Shown: positions 1-12,440 of the stretch, piece after piece | Numbering within the stretch: position 1 is the first letter of the stretch | Layout: the number at the start of each line of letters is the position of its first letter | NCBI GenBank assembly: GCA_963693085.1 | Contig: OY856410.1 | Location: 1,396,308,863-1,396,372,862, forward strand | Source: Alisma plantago-aquatica | Taxonomy: Eukaryota > Streptophyta > Magnoliopsida > Alismatales > Alismataceae | DNA length: 64,000 nucleotides | Direction of reading: 5' to 3' | Position numbers and translations under genes: made by a program | Notes under the pieces: model-generated | Databases searched by the model: none | The model's input: the letters and a program-made list of their open reading frames with translations, nothing else | Told to the model about the DNA's origin: nothing

Positions 1-437
1 ATGTTTTGTAGGTGTAGACGGGCAATACAACATTACAATGTGAATCGCCATGTAACCCTAAGAAGAATATACTACACAGTTGGTTTATTGTATGATTACA
101 TCTTGGGTGGTTTGAGACATACCAAGTTGAACCATAGACCATGATTGAAAAATCTGTTAGACATTATGCAAGGTATTTAGGATTACTTGATCCACTAAAA
201 CGTCGTCATGCCTCGTTCAGTCTGAGTATAGAAAATAGCGTACTCAAAGGTCAGGCTACTCATGGAGTGATCAAAGGTCGATCCACAAAACATTATGTCC
301 ACCTAGGTACTCAGTTCTTGGCACAGATATTAGAGTACAAAACCCTTATAACATTAGATATTTTGTGTTCCAGTCACATTCCAAACTATCACATATTACT
401 AGATCTACAACCTCGGTCATGCTCAATCACATAACCA

Positions 438-517
438 TATTGGATGCCAGATAGATAACCTCTGATCACATACATACTATTGGATGCCAGATATACAACC
501 TCTGATCATATACATAC
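438..517. repeat. 40-bp tandem duplication
   Basis: Two adjacent 40-bp copies start at 438 and 478, both opening TATTGGATGCCAGATA and ending ACATAC, with a few substitutions between them. No function is evident. Confidence 0.8.
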
Positions 518-2143
518 ACTCAATAATATGCTTAGTCACATATTCCCAATCATCTACTCAATCACTCTCCCTACTCACTCTATAAACACAAGAAAAAAAT
601 AATAAGAAGCTCCTTTATCTTTACAAATGTAGGATCCCTATATTGAGGATATTTCTAAACCACATAAAATTTTATTGTTTGATTTGTATCTTATGTCTCA
701 AATCTTCTACAAGAAGCTTAGAGGTAAATTAATTGTAAGAAATTCATTCCAACCAAAAACCTCAAAAACAAAGAGAAAATTAAATTTATTAAATTGAAAT
801 CTTTAATCACTCCTTTCCATTAAAATTGAATGACACCCTAGTTATATATATTATATCTCTACATTGCTTGATTGAAGTGTCAAAATTCCATGTTTGTTTG
901 CCAATCAATTGCATGTTTAACTATTGTATTGCAATTTAATTTCATATTGTTTTCTTATTGTGAGGATCTCGTAAAGTGAATAATCATATTTTTAATTACT
1001 TCTGAGCATCACAATGAAATTTATGGGCACTTCATGTAGTTTTCTAGACTTACCTGGAGTTGATGGATAGACTTTCTCGTTGTCTAGAAATCCAATCCAA
1101 AATATTTACTAACATGACACAAACCTTGTTTTTTGTCTGATAGAACAATTAGAATTTTGATTCAAATTCTCAGACGCCTTGACTATTCTCAATAGAAGAA
1201 AAAAAAAACCATCCATTTAGTTTCTAAATACAATTTTAGTTGACATTTGTAGTCATATTTCTCTTAAAATTTAGTTAACTGGATTTTCTTCCATATTCTT
1301 CTAAATCTATCCAACTTCCTCTAAACCTATCTTTTTCACCCTTCTCTCACATCTCCATTGATTGCTTTTTTTATGTCTAACTTCCCATTTTATTGCATTT
1401 TGTTGTTCTCAAACCTCCCCTCAACATTTCTAACTGTGTATTTTTCTTCTTGCTATATCTTTCCACGTAATTTTCTCCATTGTCATGCTTAGAAGCAAGA
1501 AGATGAGAGAGTCTGGGTGCAAAGCTACAACCCTCCTCATCGTGACCTATTTGATGCATGTTTCAAGTAATATCATTTAACTCCAAGGAGGCAATGAAAA
1601 GGTATAAGTCTCCCTTGCCTTGAAACACTTATCCATGTCATCATGTTGCTTTAACTGATTTTTGAGATATGCATTTGTATGGTCTCCTTAATTTTCATAA
1701 TCATTCACCTATCTTATCAAACTCAACTTTGGTCTAAACTTGTCATCTATCAATTTTATGCTAACCAAACTAGGAATCGGTCCAATGTTACTCCTCTTGT
1801 TGACAAAGAAGATATCATAAATTTATGATTGCCTACACTCCTTTGCATTTAAAACACTCAATAAATATATATATATCATTATCTCAATATTAAAAAATAT
1901 TTTTCTTACCCAAATGTTCATGACATTACAATTTGTGACATTTCTATGGCAAGATGCATGGACAATATGATTATTTCAATCTTACCACCATTCATTGCAC
2001 AATTCACTATTTTGGTCTAAAGTAGTATAACCTAGCATTTTTCATGCTTCTACTCCATTCCCCTTTGTAAGGTACTTGCATATTTTTAAATTATGTTAGT
2101 TATCCCAAGAAAACCTATATAAAATTTCTAATAATAATTCCAA

Positions 2144-2545
2144 TCAAGTGGAATACATTCTTCATCACATGACTTCTTTTGGATATGCTTGAGATGCAAA
2201 GGATGTTTTTCCACTATGGGCAAACACTATTTTTGGATTTCTTGAAAATTCCAATTCCAAGTCCCTCCACCAATTTCAAGTATTCCTCAATTTCAAGTAT
2301 ACTTGCAACCACAACAGGATGCTCATAAATATCACTAGCTTGAAGAAAATGATATCTAACAAGTGGAATACATTCTTCGTCATGTGGCTTCATTTGGATA
2401 TGATCAGATTGCATGGGATGTTCGTTCACCATAGACAAACATGGTCTATGGATTTGTTTGAAAATTCCACTTCCAAGTCCCTCCACCAATTTTAAGTATA
2501 CATGCAACCACAATGGAATGCTCATAAATGATACTAGATTAAAAA
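2144..2545. repeat. 216-bp tandem duplication
   Basis: A unit opening CAAGTGGAATACATTCTTC starts at 2144 and again at 2360. Both copies share later blocks, for example CAAGTCCCTCCACCAA and GGAATGCTCATAAAT-like text. Divergence is clear, so the duplication is not recent. The minus-strand frame over it (2525-2214) translates as two copies of one peptide, which follows from the duplication and is not evidence of a gene. Confidence 0.7.
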
Positions 2546-4756
2546 ACCATCTCTCATGATGAAGGTTCTTCTTCTCAAGCTACACCTAGAGCCCACACAT
2601 TGCATTCTCCTTCCATGAGTAAATTTACTACCACTAAAACTAACAATCAATGGGATGCATAATGAACCAAAGCACCTATTTTGGAAATATGTCTAACTAC
2701 ATCCACATTGCCCCAAAATGCATACATTAGTAGGACATTTCCCATCCCATGTCTATCTTGAAGCCACCTCCTATGAAGGATGATATGCTTATTTCTCCCA
2801 TGTTGAAGATTATGCTTCCTATGCATATATATAGTCACACCATCGAGCACCTCCTTTTGTTGTCGCTCCTTCTAAGTTTACCCTCATGCTTAATATTCTT
2901 CAATACCCTTGGCTCTGCATTTTGCTTTAGCCTATATTATTTTTCATGCCACCCTAACTGATTCTATTTGGTTATATGTGTCAAGATTTGACCATGCGGA
3001 TGCATTGGTTACTAACCACGTGATGACTTGAGAGAAAATCAGTGACCTTTGGTCATCTTACATTTGGGCAAAGGAAGATGAGGAAATGGAAGAAGGTGAG
3101 TGGGATGAAGATGGATAGTAAGGTGAAGAAGAAGAAGATGATGATGACCCTAGTTTTCATTCTTCATATCCTAAAGTTTCACATGATGAAGAAGATGACA
3201 AGGAATAGATTTGATTGGAGGCTAGGTCTAATATTAGTATAATTGCACTGACTTATATTAGTGCTTAACTGTAAGATTTCAAGTACATTCAATTATGAGA
3301 AATGTATATTCATAATGAACTTCTTCTTATGCATTATGTGCAAAAAACTCTTGTTTTATCATGGTTTGCTATATCATTAATTATGCACCTATTTATATAT
3401 GGAATGTATTTCTATCTCAATGTTGTGTGTAAATTTTGATGACTGACAGTTTTGTGATTGAATGCTTTTATGTTCTAATGAATAGTTGAAATTTTGATTG
3501 ATTGATTGTACAAGTCTTTACCATTGCTCTTAAATCCCCCACACTTTAACGTGATAGATGGGAATAAGAAATTAGATTTGATGTAATTGTATTATAGACT
3601 TAGACTCAACAAGAATGGTATTATTTCTTGTGAGAATTATAGAAGGTGATATACCATGAATTGAAGGGGGTATAAATTCCTATAAAAATAGAATCATTGT
3701 TCTCTAAGGTATGAAATTCATATTCACATTTATTTTTTACATTTTAGGAATTGTTTCTCATCTTCAAAATTATGGAAATTGTTGAACCTAAAGCTAGATT
3801 TACCTGTTACCATTTAATTGTGATAACTCATCCATTTAATGTTATTGTGTCGAATGAAATTAACAAATATCTTTCAAAATTTATATACACATTTCATTCA
3901 GTATACATGAAAAACCCAAATTAGAGAGGTCAACTAGGCATGAAAAAATATCAAGTTGGTTGAATAATGTTGAATATTTCTTCAGATATTTGTTGTAATT
4001 CATTGACTATATGTAGAGACTTTTCTTAAGCCCAACCTATAATAGTTGAAATGATAATGCTAGTGCACTCATAAATTGATTGATTGTAATTTTGATTGGT
4101 GCTTTGGGTTTTCTTTAGATAAAAACCAAGAAACAATGTCAAAATATGGGTTTATATTTTATAGTTTAGTCTAATTTCAATTTAAAATTCTATCTAATGG
4201 ACAAATCTCCCTAATTTGAAACCATTAGATAAATTTTCAAGGAAATTTACAACCAATTGGAATTTACAACATGGAATATCATGAAATGGTATTCCTTGGA
4301 ATACGTATTCTCGTGAGACGATATATCAAAGTCAATTGGGTTTGGAAAAAACTATTCGATCATCCTACCTATTATATTTCTTTATATATGCAGCAGTAGT
4401 TGTTTTTAGGAGAGAAAAATTTACATCCTTTGAATTTTTACTTACTCTCCTACAATGGATATAATTTGGTTAGAATCACCTATGTTAGTAGACACCCTCA
4501 GCTATGTATAGGAACCATTTGGAGGCTTCCAAAAGTTTACCAAAATATCCATCTTATATGAAATTGAAATAATTCTTCAAAGAGCCCTAAAATTTCTTAA
4601 TGAGTTTACACTTTCTCACTCTAATTAAGTGATTATGAATACTTTATAAGAGAGTCATAGCCTTTTTATCTTGTTAGGATCTCATTTTCCTCTCACTATC
4701 TCTCTATCTCAACATTTGATTGAATTTTTAACGAGTAAGGTGTAGTGAAGGTGGCC

Positions 4757-5587
4757 TAGACCTATCAAATAGACGGGTCGGGTTGCGTTTGGTATGGATA
4801 AAAAATACCCACTTCTAAATGGGTCGTAAAGACCTTACCTAAACTAGACTCGATGCATCATGAGTCAACCCATGGGTAACTTAGTTTGTAATTAATCTCA
4901 AAGTTCTTGTTATAAACAATAGAAATATAATTTCTACATTTTTTGTATGTATCTCTTCTTTTATGTGTAATACAAACTATACCACTTAATTTACTACATT
5001 TCCCATCAATCATAATATAAAATAGCATTTTTTTGTTCTAAATTAGTCCAAAAAATACTCAATGATTGTGTCTAAAGTCAAATATAAAAGGGCAACAATT
5101 TGTTTATGCATGTAGATGTCCAACCATACAAAGAAAAAAGCTATTGCAATTGAAAGATAAAAATAAACAAGGATGAAACTATTATTTCTATCTGTACAAA
5201 GTAGAAATTATTATTACCATTACAAACAAAAAATGTTTCCAAGACAAACACAAAGAAAAATACTCATAAATATATATATGTGTAAGGTTGAGTATGTCAA
5301 CTATATTTACATGAAAGTACAAAACACAACTTATTCAAATGCGCATTAAGCATATAATCATATACTCAAATTTTTGAAAGTATACATCAGCATTGTTTAA
5401 TGTTTAGTTGCTATTCTATTTAAGTGTGTCACTCATTGGTGCGTGCGGGTCAATCCATGAGACTCGTTTAATAAAAGGGTTGGGTTGGGTTTGACCCATA
5501 TTTAAATGGATTGTCATAATCCCTACCCAAATGCATATTAAATGGGTCAACCCTCGGGTGCCCATGGGTCCCATTTTGACAAGTCTA
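4757..5587. mobile_element. Non-autonomous hAT-like element with 8-bp TSD
   Basis: The 831-bp element opens TAGACCTATCAAAT and closes with the inverted counterpart TTTTGACAAGTCTA. It is flanked by a perfect 8-bp duplication AGGTGGCC at 4749-4756 and 5588-5595. Subterminal regions are rich in GGGTCGGGTTGGG and its complement near both ends. Eight-bp target duplications and short terminal inverted repeats are hallmarks of the hAT superfamily. The interior is AT-rich with no transposase frame, so it would depend on an autonomous partner. Boundaries are exact; the family name within hAT is not certain. Confidence 0.88.
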
Positions 5588-6974
5588 AGGTGGCCCTAGG
5601 TAAGGGTAGGTTGACCCTTAGACAATGTTGTCTCCTTGCCCATAAAAGGAGGTTGGTTTCTCTTTTTTAGATGACAATGGAACCACCCTTGATGAAGAGA
5701 AACTTCATTGACCCGACCTCGGTATTGTAAACCCTTGACCCTCCCTTGGCTACCCATAGGTTAGGGTACGTTTAATATCACACAATGGGTCAACTTGTAT
5801 GACTAGATCAATTTCATTCTAAACTGCACAACATGGGGGGTTGAACCCTGATCCATTCATTGGGCATCCCAGCCATTCGACACTCAAGCTAACTAGCTCA
5901 TTGATAATATGTTTACTCTTTGGATGAAAAGAGAAGTCACTCATTGTATGTTCTTGGTAAGGTAATACAATGTGATACTCAATCGGTTATGAAATATAGT
6001 GGTTCAAAACTACTTGGTAATTGAGATGCATCATTAGGCCATAACAATTGAGATGCATCATTAGGCCATAACCACTATAAATCCTTGTATTGACTTGTGG
6101 TTGTTTAATCTCTTGTACCCTTGCTTGCTTTATTATGTTGTCATATAAGTTGAAGGTCTGTTTTTTATGTTATGAGTTTCTTAATTCACCCCATTTGATC
6201 TTAGATCCTACAAATTATACATTATGTTGGAAATAGTGTGAAACTTGGCAGTAACTCCAACAGAGTGCTCCTAGTGAGGAATCAATAATCAATGAGTTAC
6301 TTGGACGAGAGATGAAATATTCAACAGCAATAAAATGAAACTATATCCATGACCCAATTCCTTAAACTTTGGGTAAGAGTGAGCATGTGAAGGGTTGACA
6401 TTGGCCATTTTTCATTCTTTTATTGGTGGTAGTATGTAACCATGTGGGTTGTCTGACCATGAGCATGAAATAAGTAGATCCAATAGGAAATCATGGCTCT
6501 GAACGGAACTACCATCATAAGTTATAATACCCCAACATGGTGTTATCCAATAAGACTAAGAGTCAAGCTAAAGTTTTAGTTAGAGTTGTTAACTTATTCA
6601 AAACATGTTAGAAATCATTAAAAGAGTATATGAGGAAAAGGTCTTAGCCATTTATATGTGTAAATATTGAAAGCAATTTAAAACTTTCAGAGTTAGTTAT
6701 TTTTCAATTATAGATCAAATGATTTTTGGTAGGTAAATGACAAAATACTCTTCATCATACCAAAATGAGTCCCTAAAATGATAAACACATATAAAAATGT
6801 GTGTAGTTATGTTCAATATCAATTATTGATTTGGATTGAGGTTTGGTATGTGATGAACAAGAGGTTGACTAATTTATAAACAAGTCATTATCTTGTAGGT
6901 TGAAATCAAACTATATTAGTTGATGGGGTTGACCGATTTGCAACAATTTTGTCTACAAGTAGACTTGTGTTGAT
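5588..6974. other. Intergenic DNA, no gene recognised
   Basis: No coding frame or RNA gene can be supported. It contains one 27-bp tandem duplication, listed separately, and otherwise AT-rich unique-looking sequence. Confidence 0.5.
6019..6072. repeat. 27-bp perfect tandem duplication
   Basis: Two identical 27-bp copies (6019-6045 and 6046-6072), each beginning AATTGAGATGCATCATTAGG, sit head to tail. Perfect identity suggests a recent slippage or repair event. Confidence 0.9.
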
Positions 6975-9900
6975 TGTAATGACCCAATTCCAACTTAGCA
7001 TCCTAGTTAGGGTTACTTGAATAATTACATTATTTAATTGGTTGGTCCTTTACTTAGCTTGATTAATGACAATCATTTATTATGTTACTTTGATAATCAA
7101 GGTACAAGTTAAAACATGATTTTATTATAATAATTAATGTTCGCAAGTGAAAACTGTAATCGGTTGGAATACTGGATTTTGAAAGTACATGAATACATAA
7201 TTTCTTAAATACAATGTTGTAGTAAATTGTTTTTAATATTTTATAGGTAACATCGATTTATTCAAATGTGTGTATGATATGAATAACTCAAATTTAATGT
7301 AATTGCAAATTTTTAGAATATTTGGATGTTGTTTGAATCTATTTGTTGTTTGAATTCTAATTCGAATGACCATGTTGCAAACTACATTTTAGTAGTTAGT
7401 GTTTTATTTTAGTTATTTATTGGTAAATCTTAGTGAAATGTAATTTTTTCTTGATATTTGAAAGATAATTCCAAACAAAATACTAATTTTTTATAATTTT
7501 TTGGAGCATATTTGATTGGTGGAAGATAGATTTATCAGTAAAGTTTTATGATAAAAAATTAAAAACAAAAGTAATGTAGGACTTGTTTCCAAATGTCCCA
7601 AGCACCTTGATTTATATATATGGGTAACCTAGCACCCTAGTAGCTTACATAATTTTTTATAGAGGGAGATGGAGAGTTAGGGTTTGAGTGAGGAAGGAGG
7701 TGGAGATGGTGAACTAGGCTTTTATCTTCTAAGGAGTGATGAAAGCAAGAAAGTTTACCTTCTTTATATGGGTTCATGGTGAATTTTCTATTTCATGTCT
7801 AAGTCCTTCCCTCCTCCATTTTTATCAAAATGGTATCAAATTACCATCTTTTCTCTTTCTTTCTCCCCTATTCTCCTTTTCTAGGATTCTTGAGTTGAAC
7901 AGAGAAAGAAATGAGTTGAATCCATAGGAGTTGGATGGATTTATAGAAATTCAGAGCATGGGCAATGTGTTTAATGTGATTGGCACCTAAGATGAGTGTT
8001 TATATCTCCCTTAATCTCAATAATCATGTTGTAAGCATAATTATATCTAGCTAAACTAACCACCATCCTTGCTTGCTTTTCTATGTGATTGGGTGATCAA
8101 TTGGGAAGATTTTTAGGAAATGATTTTTATAGATTTGGATTCATTTCCATTGATTTGTGTTTGTCTAGTTCATGATATATTGATTTAAAATCCGTGAAAA
8201 ATCTTATGGATAGAGAACCATGTTGTTTTACACATATATTGCCTAAAAATGGCCTAATGGGTGTTATGCTTGGAACTTGAGTTGATAGGTATAGAATCAT
8301 GTATGATCTTAATAAGAATGAGTTCTCAACTGTATTTTTTAGATATTTTCTAGAATTATATATGGCATGAATACAAGGATCATCATGCTCTATTATAATG
8401 GAGATTTTAGATGTCTAGGATTAGTTTTGCTGAATTGACTCAAGTAGCCAATGAATCGATGCATACTTATAATTGATAGATGACTTGTCCTGAATGGAAA
8501 CTAGGGTTTATGTGTGTGAATAGCCTTAATGAAATCATGTACACCCTGATGATTATAGATAATAATAATGTGCTTATGATGTATTGAGCTAAACTACCTT
8601 CTTAAAAACCCTAGAAATCCAATTTTAAAATAAGTATGAGTGATAAAGCTAGAGCTTGTATGTATTCTTGTAAATGTGGTGAAATGTAAAATGCATGTAT
8701 CATTGCTTCATTTGGAGGTTATAAGTCTTATCATGATGATCCAAGCCTAATACATCCATTGTGTTATAATTTATGGAATGAGTAAATAGTAAATAAATGA
8801 AGGATTGTATACAAGTTGCATAATAATTGGGAAAATGAATAAAGGTTAAAGAGTAAGAAGAAGCAAGTCTAATCTGTGCACTCCCTAAATTTAGAGTTAT
8901 ATAAGGAATATAAGGATTCATGTTATTTATCAAAATTTCATTATAAACCAAAGGACATTTACATGTGTCTAAATTCAAGAAAAGAAATGGACAAGGATGA
9001 ATTAAATTGTGATGATAAGTATGGATTGGATATTAATAAAATGAGTGTGAGGGAGTGCTTTGTATTTATATATGTGGATTGGCTTAAATTTAATGAAATA
9101 CACTTAAACCAGATTTTGAAGGATTTCAATGAGAGAGACACTTTATGCATTAAGCATATTCAGAATGATTAATGCCAATAATGGTAGTGAAAATGATATC
9201 AAGGAAGTAATGACTAATGATTATGAAACGAAGGAAAAATGAAGACAATTGCAATGAAGGATAGAATTGTAATCCTTTTTGACATCCTTTTCCTATGTTT
9301 GGTTGGATTATAATTTGATGGGATTAAAATCTGAAGTAGAATCACATCTTGAATATGTATCATTAATTAAACCTGCCTTAGGGGTGGATTTCGCTAATCC
9401 TACTAGTCTTGGATTGCCCAATTCCCTTGATCCTCAAGTTTATGGCTACAATTACCAATTAGTCTTAGGTGTATTGTCCCTGTCTTTCTAAAACAACATC
9501 GAGGCTCTAAGAGATCCCAATCTCTTTCACCTTGTTATGCTAATTATTGACCCCAGATTCTCTGATATAGCAAGGGTGCATGATCGTTGCCTTCTTTCCA
9601 TTCGGCTTCTCCACACAGCTCTTTGACAGATCTCACCATGACACCACCACTCCCTAAACTGATCTATTGATAGAGACCTAAACATAGTTGCAAACTTCCA
9701 ACAATCTTAAATTAGGGTCCTACATATTGTTGTCAAGCTGCTAACACCCAACAAGCATGATCCCACTGGGTGTCTTCGGCATTCCACCCACATAATGAAG
9801 AAATAGTGAATTGCTAATGTTTTTCTCTTCCATTGGCACATGTGCTAGAATTTTCAGCATAGCACCAGAGACATGGATATCTGTAGTGGAACATATGATC

Positions 9901-12440
9901 AAGATAGCGAAACTACTGTATACAATTCTTGTTTACCATAGTGATGAATTCCATAACAAGAAACAAGTAAATAGAGCCACATATGATAATTGCATCAATT
10001 TTCAATAGTGAAGTACAAAAATCCATTGGGTAGGTAATTCATGAAATGTCATTCATATGGTTGTTATAGAACTCAATGTAGCCAATGTGTCAAACCTAAT
10101 ACAATGCTCACTATAACCAAATGCAATATGGGAAATGTGACATCATTTTGCATTTCATTCCTGTTACATCCCATCCTTCTAGTGATTCTATGGACTTCAC
10201 ATCTTGTATACCAAATGTGGCCCACTATTATGAGCTATGTGATATAATGAATAATACTCTAGAATAAGGGATTAAAGAATTTACACAAGTACAGTATAAT
10301 TCATTTATAAGATGAAGTTCAAGGATCTAACTTGATTCATAAGAATACATGTTTGGATCGAAAATGTCTATAGAATGCTTGTATTCTGAGAATGGTCTAA
10401 ATTGATGGATTTCAAATGAGATTACATGTTTGCTTGATAGTAACCCTAACTAAAACATTATAAATAGTAGAATAGGGTTATTAAGTGTCTTAGGCACATT
10501 TATACTTTGATATTTATTTGTATCTATAGAAATCGAATGAGATAAGCATTTGTTACGTGATAAACCTGTTATGAGCATAATGAATGACACAATATGTATA
10601 TATGCTTATATTGTTGCTAGTTCTAATGATTCTATGCATATTTGTTGAGAATTGTGATATGGAAAGAATTGATAAGAAATATATTGGGATTGAGTTAACA
10701 TGCATTAGTTACTTTTGAGAAACCCTATTTAGGGTAATTGTTGGATAATGAGGTTGTGTATAGGGTTCATAGCTCACTGATGATAATTGAGATGAGATGA
10801 TGTTTTATATAATTTTAGTTATGCGAGAATACACACAGTTAAAAATTGATTATTGAATTCTTTTTAGGATGAGTAAATAGATTAAATAACAAGTCAAATG
10901 ATGACACATCTAGTTATGTGCTCTGAATACTGTGAGTTTCCCCAAGGTATGTATTGGGAAAATGAAACAAATCTCCTTGTAGTGATAAGAGAATTATAAA
11001 AAGGATTTCTAGAGTGTGGATAAAGACCTTGAAGGTTACACCAACAAGATTTAGGAGTGATTCACATGACACGATTTTGGTCATAAATCCTATGCTATGG
11101 AAGTTTATGTCCTTAAGGAATAGACTGATAAAAAGAAAACTGTGAAACATGTGATTTGTGAGGATATGTGATATTTTTTATGTTGGATCCTATGTTGTGT
11201 ACATGTGATGAGGATGTGAGCCTCTTTAGGCGACTATATGGTGGACTAGGGTATGTTGTTTGTCATAGGATTGTCAATTAGATCCTAATACAGTGACAAT
11301 GAGTTTTGACATGAAAATCAGGCATGAAAACTTCTACTTGCTGAGGTACGAGCCAAGTAGTTTTAGGGCAAATGAATAAAAAATATCAAGTTGTGTATAA
11401 TATGAGTTGATGTTTGTTTCATGCCTTTCACGGCTAGTTGATAAATCTATTACTGAATATGTTTCTTGTTGTGGAAATTAGTCATTCTTTTATAAAGGTA
11501 ATATGTTGCATTATTCATATCTGCCTAATATGGAATCTGATCTTAAACATTGACAATTGTTTATATTGAAATTTAATACTCACTATTACTATGGTTTGGA
11601 TTTACTTGTCATTTGAATAGTCATGTTTGGTAGACATGTCTTATGTGAACTTTAGCTTTAGGATCATATGTGTGTTCCTGGTATGGCTAGTATTGTTTCA
11701 CAAATATTATTTTACTTTTATATGTTGATTATAAATGATTACATCATGAATTGTTACCTCTACAATAGGAATGTAACTCTAAAATTATAAGTATTTATTT
11801 ATATGTTCACCAGTATGCTCGCAGTGATGGTTAAAAAGTTTGGAACTTGACTAATTAATGCCTTTGTGATCGATTTGATTACTGTCATAAATTGTATGTG
11901 CTAAATGCTAGAATTATCTGTTAGACTTAATAATGACTGCAAGTTTTTATAAGTTTAATATACTAAATCAGATGGTGATGCATGTACTCAGCTTGAGTGG
12001 GAGGTATCCACTCACTAGGGCTCTATATGAGTCTACCTTGGTTGTTTCAAATGTTTTTTAGGTATAATGTTATCCAACGGAGAGGTCATAACAAAGAATA
12101 TATAAATAGAAGAATGTAGATTATAATGTCCATGTACTGTCTCTTTCCCTAGATGGGTAAAATACCAAGTTTGTTCTTTCATACAATATGTATTTGATGT
12201 AAACTGAATTGTATATGAACATCAATATTTTGATTCAGGTTTAATGGAGTTGAATATTATTTGTGATAACTAAACATATTGTCCTCGATATGACATAGGT
12301 TTAGTGGTTTTATGAAGAAAAGGAAAAAGTTACTTGTGTTGTTCATATAATGTGTTAATTGTATTTGTTTAGAAGGAGGGTTTTTTTCTCAATTTGAATT
12401 TAGGTTTTGGATTTCTCTCTAATGATTAGCAATTATTACA
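6975..12440 (+). mobile_element. Candidate very long LTR (solo) block
   Basis: The block opens TGTAATGACCCAATTCC and closes GCAATTATTACA, so it has TG...CA ends inside an 11-bp inverted terminus (TTGATTGTAAT at 6970-6980, ATTACAATCAA at 12435-12445). A TATA-like run near 7611-7621 is followed by a leader-like tract. Near 11,990 there is a tract resembling the one at about 25,550 in the better-supported LTR at 21,124-26,029. Against the call, no 5-bp target duplication is visible at the ends and there is no coding frame to anchor it. It might be an old solo LTR, a recombinant, or unrelated repeat DNA. Confidence 0.35.

Larger units (their letters stand above)
1..4756. other. AT-rich intergenic DNA, no gene recognised
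   Basis: I see no domain, splice pattern or codon bias supporting a gene on either strand. Open frames are shorter than about 105 codons and none resembles a known family. The stretch contains two local tandem duplications, listed separately. It is probably old, decayed repeat DNA; that is an inference from the composition and the neighbourhood. Confidence 0.5.

Noticed and set aside
141..434. 97-codon plus-strand frame near the left end
   Set aside because: No domain, no start context or neighbouring exon, and similar-length frames occur by chance across this AT-rich DNA.
2214..2850. Minus-strand frames with an internally repeated peptide
   Set aside because: The repetition follows from a 216-bp DNA duplication; no recognisable protein family.
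8700..9172. Overlapping frames of 92 and 98 codons on opposite strands
   Set aside because: They overlap each other, are AT-biased and show no motif; likely chance.
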